Both the position numbers and the translations under genes were made by a program. Below the pieces are notes generated by a model. The model was not told where the DNA came from. It did no database searches and saw nothing but the letters and a program-made list of their open reading frames with translations. Below are positions 59,477 through 64,000 of a stretch of 64,000 nt of DNA, in pieces (position 1 is the stretch's first letter; each line of letters begins with the position of its first letter). This DNA is from Lewinellaceae bacterium (GTDB lineage: Bacteria; Bacteroidota; Bacteroidia; Chitinophagales; Saprospiraceae). Where the stretch lies: positions 1 through 64,000 of the forward strand of contig JACJYN010000009.1 of NCBI GenBank assembly GCA_020636095.1. The letters are read 5' to 3'.

Positions 59477-59506
59477 CTCTTCTGAAAAACGCCCCTTAAT
59501 TTTCAG

Positions 59507-59534
59507 GAGCTTGCGAACAGCGAATTGCGAACAG
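59507..59534. repeat. Partial N-family right end
   Basis: GAGCTTGCGAACAGCGAATT followed by GCGAACAGCCAC resembles the right end of N elements (heptanucleotide units then AGCCAC). No left end is visible nearby, so it is a fragment. Confidence 0.4.
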
Positions 59535-59557
59535 CCACACAGCTGGCGCCCATAAAA

Positions 59558-60052
59558 CTACCAGCCCCGGGTACCCACGCCACCCTTAAACGGCCCCACA
59601 ATATCAGCGGTGATCCACCCTCCGTAAAAGTCGCCTTCCTGCGCTTTTACCCGTTCGCCGTTGACAAAGCAGGCGCCAACGCGGCTGGAATAGAAGGCCA
59701 GGTACCCGGCAATAGGCTCAAAGGGGGAAGTGGGGGTTGGGTAGCTCCATGCTACCGCTGAACGTTCCAACTGGCCGCTTTGGATATCCCAATAGATGGC
59801 CTGCCCCTTGAATTCGCAGAAACTGCGTTGCCCGGATCTTTGGCGAAGCAAATCCGTTTGTACATCTTCGGGCGGTAAATAGTAAACGGGGGGGTGGCTG
59901 GTCTCCAGCACCCGGTAAGCACGGGTGGTTTCTGCGATAACTTTTCCATCGAATTCTACGATGAGGTGCTTGTCCGTCTTTTCCAGGCGGGGTGGCCGGG
60001 GGTAATCCCAAACGCTTTCCTGCCCGGCCTTAGGTTTGATCTTTTTTTTCAT
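59558..60052 (-). CDS. DUF427-family protein
   Basis: The 164-residue product contains the DUF427 pattern: SVWDYPRPPRLEKTDKHLIV, FDGKVIAETTRAYRVLETSH, PPVYYLPPEDVQTDLL, then FCEFKGQAIYWDIQSGQ and VAWSYPTPTSPFEPIAGYLA. The C-terminal extension WITADIVGPFKGGVGTRGW is seen in longer family members. DUF427 proteins are small beta-rich proteins of unknown role, found in many bacteria and some fungi. No signal peptide. The gene stands alone between the F repeat and the nested M elements. Confidence 0.85.
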   Translation of the reverse strand: MKKKIKPKAGQESVWDYPRPPRLEKTDKHLIVEFDGKVIAETTRAYRVLETSHPPVYYLPPEDVQTDLLRQRSGQRSFCEFKGQAIYWDIQSGQLERSAVAWSYPTPTSPFEPIAGYLAFYSSRVGACFVNGERVKAQEGDFYGGWITADIVGPFKGGVGTRGW

Positions 60053-60130
60053 GATGGTGTAACAGTTGAGGAGGGAGAGGGTTTAGAGCAAACAAGGAGC
60101 CAACCCGCTTTCGCACAAAGCTGGCGCTAA

Positions 60131-60457
60131 GAACTTGTCCAAAATTCAACAATCGGCCTGCAAACGTCCCTTTTTCGCATATATTTCGTTGCGGAACCAG
60201 GCTTGATAGCGCTGCTATCATCCTGAACCCACGCCTCATCTAAGAGCATGTTTGGAGGTGGTCGTTTGGGCTGCAAATGACCGCTTCTGGAACCTCACCT
60301 CGCCATTTTTTCGCCCCATAGCACCACTATGAAGCTCAAAAATAGCTTTGCGAGAACCCAAAATCGACCATTTTCGCTTCCAAAGCACCACCTCCAAACA
60401 TGCTCTAAGCAAAAAATGAACTGTTTTCGGCTTGAAGGCCGAAATTTGGACAAGCTC
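60131..60457. mobile_element. Palindromic miniature element M5 (family M), interrupted by M4
   Basis: The outer ends GAACTTGTCCAAAATT and AATTTGGACAAGCTC are near complements, flanked by TAA at 60128-60130 and 60458-60460. Removing M4 and one TAA leaves exactly 162 bp, the standard M length. An internal small hairpin GATAGCGCTGCTATC lies at the centre of the reconstructed element. Confidence 0.75.
60244..60405. mobile_element. Palindromic miniature element M4 (family M), nested in M5
   Basis: This 162-bp element has a perfect 19-bp inverted repeat GAGCATGTTTGGAGGTGGT and TAA duplications at 60241-60243 and 60406-60408. The ends are the same as M1, and the interior is homologous to M2. Confidence 0.88.
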
Positions 60458-60483
60458 TAAGGCACACAGCTACAGCCGGTAAT

Positions 60484-60513
60484 AAAAAACTGGCTGCGGA
60501 AACCCACAGCCAG
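60484..60513 (-). terminator. Intrinsic terminator of phaC
   Basis: On the minus strand CTGGCTG (60513-60507) pairs with CAGCCAG (60496-60490) across a 10-base loop, followed by six T. It lies about 64 bases after the phaC stop. Confidence 0.8.
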
Positions 60514-60576
60514 CTCAGCCCTAACCAAATTAAAACCAGGTATTATACCAGACGAACAAATATTCTTTCTTCAGCT

Positions 60577-61632
60577 TTAGTCCCTATCCTTCAGCCACTG
60601 AGCGATGGCCGGGGTAAGCAGCTTCTGAGAGCGGCTACCGACAAATACGCCAATGTGGCCGCCGGGGAATTCCATCAGCTCCTTATCCTTGGAGCCAACC
60701 AGGTCGTTGATGGGCGTGGTCGTTTCCGGGGGTACGATGTGGTCCTCCTTGGCATAAATTGTCAGGATGGGCATTTTGATGTTTTTCAATTCGACTTTGC
60801 GGCCGCCCAGTTCGAATTTACCGTTGATCAGTTTGTTGTGCTGATACATATCCTTGATGAAGCGGCGGTAGGTTTCGCCGGCCTGAGCCGGGCTGTCGGC
60901 TACCCAGTGTTCCATGCGCAGGAAGTTCATGAGGCGTCCCTGGTCGGCCATTGTTTCCGGCAGGGCCATGTACTTGCGCGTTTTGTTCATGGGCTTTAGC
61001 AGGTCGAATCCGGTATTGAGAAAGTCGCCGGGAACGATGCCGCCGAAGCCGTCGACGATGGCGTCGACATCCATATCTTTGGCCCATTTGAAAAGCAGGC
61101 CTTCGTCGTTGTCAAAATCAACCGGAGTGACGAGGGTGACCAGGTTTTTGATCTTTTCCGGGAACAAGGAAGTATACATCAGGCTGAAAGTACCACCCTG
61201 GCAAACACCGAGCAGGTTGACTTTGTTGATGTTGTGTTTGTCGAGTATGAAGTCTACGCAGTCATTTATGTTGCCGAGGATATAGTCCTCGATGGTTTTG
61301 TAACGGTCGATCTTGGTAGGATAGCCCCAGTCAATCAGATACACGTCGATACCCTCGCTGACCAGCTTGCGGATGAGGCTCCGGTCGGGCTGGAGGTCCA
61401 TCATTTCCCAGCGGTTGACGAGGGCGTAGGAAATCAGCGCCGGCGTTTTGGCTAAAGCCTTGTTCTCCCGTTCAAAATGGTACAATTTCACTTTGCCGTC
61501 TTCCCAGACGGTCGTGCGGGGTGCAGTTGCAATGTCGACATCTTTTACGCCTGAGATATTGCGAAGGGCATCAGATACCGTATTTACGCTTTCTAGAATT
61601 TGGTCACTAATTTTACCATTAGTCGTGCTCAT
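60577..61632 (-). CDS. phaC: Class III poly(3-hydroxyalkanoate) synthase, PhaC subunit
   Basis: This subunit polymerises (R)-3-hydroxyacyl-CoA into PHA at the granule surface as a PhaC-PhaE complex. The product has 351 residues from the ATG at 61632 (MSTTNGKISDQILESVNTVS), near the usual 355; the longer ORF adds 17. The lipase-like box with catalytic Cys is VNLLGVCQGGTFSLMYTSLF. The catalytic Asp lies in LTIYAKEDHIVPPE and the His in FPGGHIGVFVGSR. The DVYLIDWGYPTKIDRYKTIE block is typical of class III. PhaE lies upstream on the same strand, and a strong terminator follows. Confidence 0.94.
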   Translation of the reverse strand: MSTTNGKISDQILESVNTVSDALRNISGVKDVDIATAPRTTVWEDGKVKLYHFERENKALAKTPALISYALVNRWEMMDLQPDRSLIRKLVSEGIDVYLIDWGYPTKIDRYKTIEDYILGNINDCVDFILDKHNINKVNLLGVCQGGTFSLMYTSLFPEKIKNLVTLVTPVDFDNDEGLLFKWAKDMDVDAIVDGFGGIVPGDFLNTGFDLLKPMNKTRKYMALPETMADQGRLMNFLRMEHWVADSPAQAGETYRRFIKDMYQHNKLINGKFELGGRKVELKNIKMPILTIYAKEDHIVPPETTTPINDLVGSKDKELMEFPGGHIGVFVGSRSQKLLTPAIAQWLKDRD

Positions 61633-61731
61633 TGTTCTGGTTTTTCTGCCTGTCCCGGGCGGAGCCCTGTAGTATGATTTCAAGGATCTGCCGCAGGGGC
61701 TTAGTTTAATACTCTGGTTAGAATTAGGAAT

Positions 61732-61918
61732 AAAACCAGAGGCAGCTGAACTGCCCCTGATCTGGTTTTGAAAGTGTCAATTACCGATGGTAAAGGGGAA
61801 ACTCAACAATTGAATAAAAGTTGAGTTTCCGGTGTTGTCAGGTGATTTTGAAAATTCAGTTACCGGTTTTTCGGCGCCATGTGCCGATATAGGACGCAGT
61901 TGGCCGAAAACCGGTAAC
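61732..61918 (-). promoter_or_regulatory. Three successive hairpins between phaE and phaC
   Basis: There are three inverted repeats in the 298-base gap. AAAACCAGA/TCTGGTTTT (61732-61740 and 61761-61769) has inner GGCAG/CTGCC. A perfect 11-bp stem GGAAACTCAAC/GTTGAGTTTCC lies at 61797-61807 and 61820-61830. A long stem GTTACCGGTTTTTCGGC (61859-61875) pairs with 61903-61918, with one bulge. They may set the phaE:phaC ratio by processing, stability or attenuation. Confidence 0.55.
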
Positions 61919-61930
61919 CGAATAAGTACC

Positions 61931-63541
61931 CTAAAGCAGGGACTTCGCTTGCTTGGCCCATTCGTCGCGCTTGGCGCGGCCCTGGAAAGTACCGAGGAGT
62001 TCATCGATGATATCGTATTCCTTGGCTGTCATTTTGCTGATTTGATTGTAGGAATAAATACCCAACTCATTCAACATGCTTTCCAGTTTAGGGCCAATGC
62101 CTTTGATCTGCTTCAGGTCGTCGGCCTGGGCTTTGGAAGCCTTGCCTATCTTGTCAATTAGTTTTTTTTTTGAGTCGCCTTTTGTTTCGGCAACCTCTTC
62201 ATTTTTGATTTCCACAGACTTGCTCACCATAGGTTTGCCGGCGAGCAGCAACGCTTTTTCCAGTTCGGCAACTTTCTGTTCCAGCTTCCGCATTTTCTGG
62301 CGCAGGGCGTTAGATTCTTTGGCAAAATCGTCCCCGTCTGATTTGGTCAGGAAAGGCAGGTCAGCGTAGGTAAACTCCATGATCTTATCGGTCATGGCCT
62401 TGATGCTGGTGCCGGTAGCGGCCACCTCGCTCTGCAGCTTGGAGTATTCTTCAGAGTGCAGCACCTCCAGGAGCGTATTTTCAAGGGTGTTGACGTAGTG
62501 CTGGAAGAAGTCCTGATATTCCGGCATTTCCTTGCTGTCCTTGAATTTCTTGTAGAAATCGCGGACGGTGTCCGGCATGGAGAACTGGCCGGCTTCGTAG
62601 ACCATACTCTGCAGTTCGGCGGACTTGAGCATGAAAGAGATGTAGGCGAACTGGATGTCGCGCATCATTTTGACCACCTCGGTCTGGCGGCCTTGCGCCA
62701 TGATATTGTAGTAGGGCGCGAATTGGTCACGCATGCGGTTATTGAAGTCGGTGGCCATTTCAAAGAAGGGCACGTTGCCCTTATCCATGTACTCCCGCAT
62801 TTTTTCTTTCCAGTTCTCGCTGACAGTAGACCAATCGCCCGCTTCATTGGTGGTATAGGAGAGGAATGTCTCAAACCATTTGTTGACATTTTCGATCAAC
62901 TCGCTGGTATTGCCTACCGGACGGAAGCCCATCATCTGGTTGACCACCTTCTGGTAAGAGTCCGGCGAGAAATATTTATCGATCATTTCTTTGGTATACA
63001 TGCCGTTCTGGATGAGGCGCTGCATGGGTTCCCAGTAGCGGTGCAGATAGTCGTAAGACTCAACAAAATTGGTGAAGTGAGGGCGCATGCTGTAGGGCAT
63101 TTTGTCGTACACCTGCTCGCTCATCCACTTGTTGCCTTTATTCATCCATTCCTTCCAGCTTTTCATCCCATCCTGGAAGAAGCCGGAGGGGTTGAAGGCG
63201 CCCTGGAATTCCGGGAGCTTCAGCCCCATTTTTTCGGCATTATTCTGGTAGAATTTCGCCCATTTTTGAGCGTATTCCGTTTGGATTTCCATCCACTGGC
63301 GCATCTGTTCCGGCGCTTTTTCGATGGCTTTTTGCGGATCCTGGCCTGCCTTTACGGCTTGCTCAAAAAAATCCTGTTGTTTCTTATACCATTCGGTAAA
63401 AAGGTCTTGAGCATCGTCTGCGCTCTTGCTTTTTCCGTTGGTTTCCGGAGTAAAGGCTTTGGTCATTTGTTCTGATAAGCTAGACCAAAATTCCATAGCC
63501 TTTTTTTGTCCTTCTATGATGGTATCAAATTGGTTACTCAT
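61931..63541 (-). CDS. phaE: PHA synthase subunit PhaE with C-terminal helix-hairpin-helix domain
   Basis: The 536-residue, largely helical protein matches the PhaE family over about residues 1-430: FWSSLSEQMTKAFTPE, WMEIQTEYAQKWAKFYQNNA, MNKGNKWMSEQVYDKMPYSM, RDQFAPYYNIMAQGRQTEVV and YQDFFQHYVNTLENTLLEVL. A coiled coil (RQKMRKLEQKVAELEKALLL) and a charged linker lead to a C-terminal domain LKQIKGIGPKLESMLNELGI, YSYNQISKMTAKEYDIIDEL, a helix-hairpin-helix-like fold. Classical PhaE is about 360-390 residues and lacks this domain. PhaE is an essential partner of class III PhaC. It is upstream of phaC and downstream of a phasin-like gene. Confidence 0.88.
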   Translation of the reverse strand: MSNQFDTIIEGQKKAMEFWSSLSEQMTKAFTPETNGKSKSADDAQDLFTEWYKKQQDFFEQAVKAGQDPQKAIEKAPEQMRQWMEIQTEYAQKWAKFYQNNAEKMGLKLPEFQGAFNPSGFFQDGMKSWKEWMNKGNKWMSEQVYDKMPYSMRPHFTNFVESYDYLHRYWEPMQRLIQNGMYTKEMIDKYFSPDSYQKVVNQMMGFRPVGNTSELIENVNKWFETFLSYTTNEAGDWSTVSENWKEKMREYMDKGNVPFFEMATDFNNRMRDQFAPYYNIMAQGRQTEVVKMMRDIQFAYISFMLKSAELQSMVYEAGQFSMPDTVRDFYKKFKDSKEMPEYQDFFQHYVNTLENTLLEVLHSEEYSKLQSEVAATGTSIKAMTDKIMEFTYADLPFLTKSDGDDFAKESNALRQKMRKLEQKVAELEKALLLAGKPMVSKSVEIKNEEVAETKGDSKKKLIDKIGKASKAQADDLKQIKGIGPKLESMLNELGIYSYNQISKMTAKEYDIIDELLGTFQGRAKRDEWAKQAKSLL

Positions 63542-63604
63542 GGCCTGATTGATTTGAATTGAAAAAGTGATTAGGATTGTAGGCGGAGGTTAAGAGCGTA
63601 TTAA

Positions 63605-63685
63605 GGGGAGCGTTGCTGGTTGTTTGTGGACAGTTGGATTTGCGAAAGAACAAACAACCGACAACAAATAACCACTTCGCTCCCC
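63605..63685 (-). terminator. Hairpin between phasin and phaE
   Basis: GGGGAGCG (63605-63612) pairs with CGCTCCCC (63678-63685), and inside it GGTTGTTTGT (63618-63627) pairs with ACAAACAACC (63650-63659). There is no long T run after it on the minus strand, so it may reduce rather than stop transcription into phaE or protect the phasin mRNA. Confidence 0.5.
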
Positions 63686-63697
63686 TCTACTATTCCC

Positions 63698-64000
63698 TTA
63701 GTTCATATATTCCTGGACGACCTTGGCGTTGGCCGTATTCGTATCATAAACAGTTTTCATCGTTTCCTGGTACAGCTCCGTCAACCTTTTGGTGCGCTCT
63801 TGTTGCGTTTCAAAGTTGGTGGCCGTCCATACATTTCTGAAGTAGTCTACCGTCTTCTTGTACAAGTCCATTGACAATTCAACATTCTTGGTATAATCAG
63901 CCGTAAAGGCGCCCCAGAAATCCTTCTGGTATTTTTCGAGGTTGCTTTTGTCAACCATTTTTTCTGCCAATTCTGTATAGCGAGTGTAGTACTCGTTCAG
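63698..64000 (-). CDS. Phasin-like PHA granule protein (partial, start beyond window)
   Basis: The frame is open to the window edge: LNEYYTRYTELAEKMVDKSN, then YQKDFWGAFTADYTKNVELS, MDLYKKTVDYFRNVWTATNF and LTELYQETMKTVYDTNTANA. It is wholly alpha-helical and amphipathic, without cysteine in the visible part, as in phasins, which coat PHA granules and control their size. Its position just upstream of phaE and phaC supports this. The ATG at 63970 is internal, so the N-terminus lies outside the window. Confidence 0.65.
   Translation of the reverse strand: MNEYYTRYTELAEKMVDKSNLEKYQKDFWGAFTADYTKNVELSMDLYKKTVDYFRNVWTATNFETQQERTKRLTELYQETMKTVYDTNTANAKVVQEYMN

Noticed and set aside
62456..63475. 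339-codon plus-strand ORF opposite phaE
   Set aside because: It is a His/Val/Leu-rich shadow frame of phaE with no independent support.
1..64000. tRNA or rRNA genes
   Set aside because: I saw no T-arm GTTCRANNC cloverleaf context or rRNA signature in either strand; a covariance search would be needed to exclude a tRNA fully.

Overview
The window looks like a chromosome segment of a Bacteroidota bacterium, most likely a Saprospiraceae-type marine or activated-sludge heterotroph. The evidence is type IX secretion (T9SS) sorting tails, GIN-domain lipoproteins, propeller-type (Reg_prop/Y_Y_Y) histidine kinases, a DUF6794 protein, TAnnTTTG-type -7 promoter boxes and a class III polyhydroxyalkanoate (PHA) synthase. 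Core genes have moderate to high GC; small genes at 0.36-1.4 kb and 6.0-7.0 kb are AT-rich and look acquired.

Layout. 0-7.3 kb is a mobile, decayed zone: a transposase remnant, two small membrane proteins ending in an attC-like hairpin, an IS66 element with both inverted repeats but frameshifted genes, an IS4-like element carrying a 215-bp IS5-type insertion with a 9-bp target duplication, a DUF523 gene, and a membrane-protein/methyltransferase chimera. 7.4-10.8 kb holds an S1 RNA-binding protein (CvfB), phosphoglucomutase and a DUF433/DUF5615 toxin-antitoxin-like pair. 10.9-16.3 kb is rich in broken genes (serine hydrolase fragment, YbiT-like ABC-F ATPase, TPR/membrane protein); clustered single-base frameshifts there may be real decay or poor consensus. 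16.5-21.5 kb holds a GH15 enzyme, a Wzi/RemB-like barrel, another outer-membrane barrel and a MazG-like pyrophosphohydrolase. 21.6-30.9 kb holds arginine decarboxylase, a FixL-like PAS kinase, a LysM/BON protein, a 2-hydroxyacid dehydrogenase, a sulfite-oxidase-like molybdoenzyme with its cytochrome c, and a PD40 propeller. 31.4-44.6 kb is dominated by signalling: a 1.5-kaa hybrid kinase/adenylate cyclase and a propeller kinase/LuxR regulator pair, with a lipoprotein pyrophosphatase and an acyltransferase between. 44.8-57.7 kb holds fabH, a solute symporter fused to an alpha/beta hydrolase, phaB, recD2 and a 1354-residue T9SS-secreted propeller protein. 60.5-64 kb is a phasin-phaE-phaC PHA operon; with phaB at 49.5 kb it supplies most of a PHB synthesis pathway.

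The strongest unlisted signal is a set of small non-autonomous mobile palindromes with visible target-site duplications. Family M (about 162 bp, ends GAGCNTGTT, TTA/TAA duplications) has five copies, one nested in another M copy and one nested in family N. Family N (146-232 bp without insertions, ends GTRACTAT, 8-bp duplications) has four copies and carries an expandable heptanucleotide array. Smaller families F, G and K are also dispersed. No autonomous partner for M is visible; the IS66 element is a conceivable partner for N.
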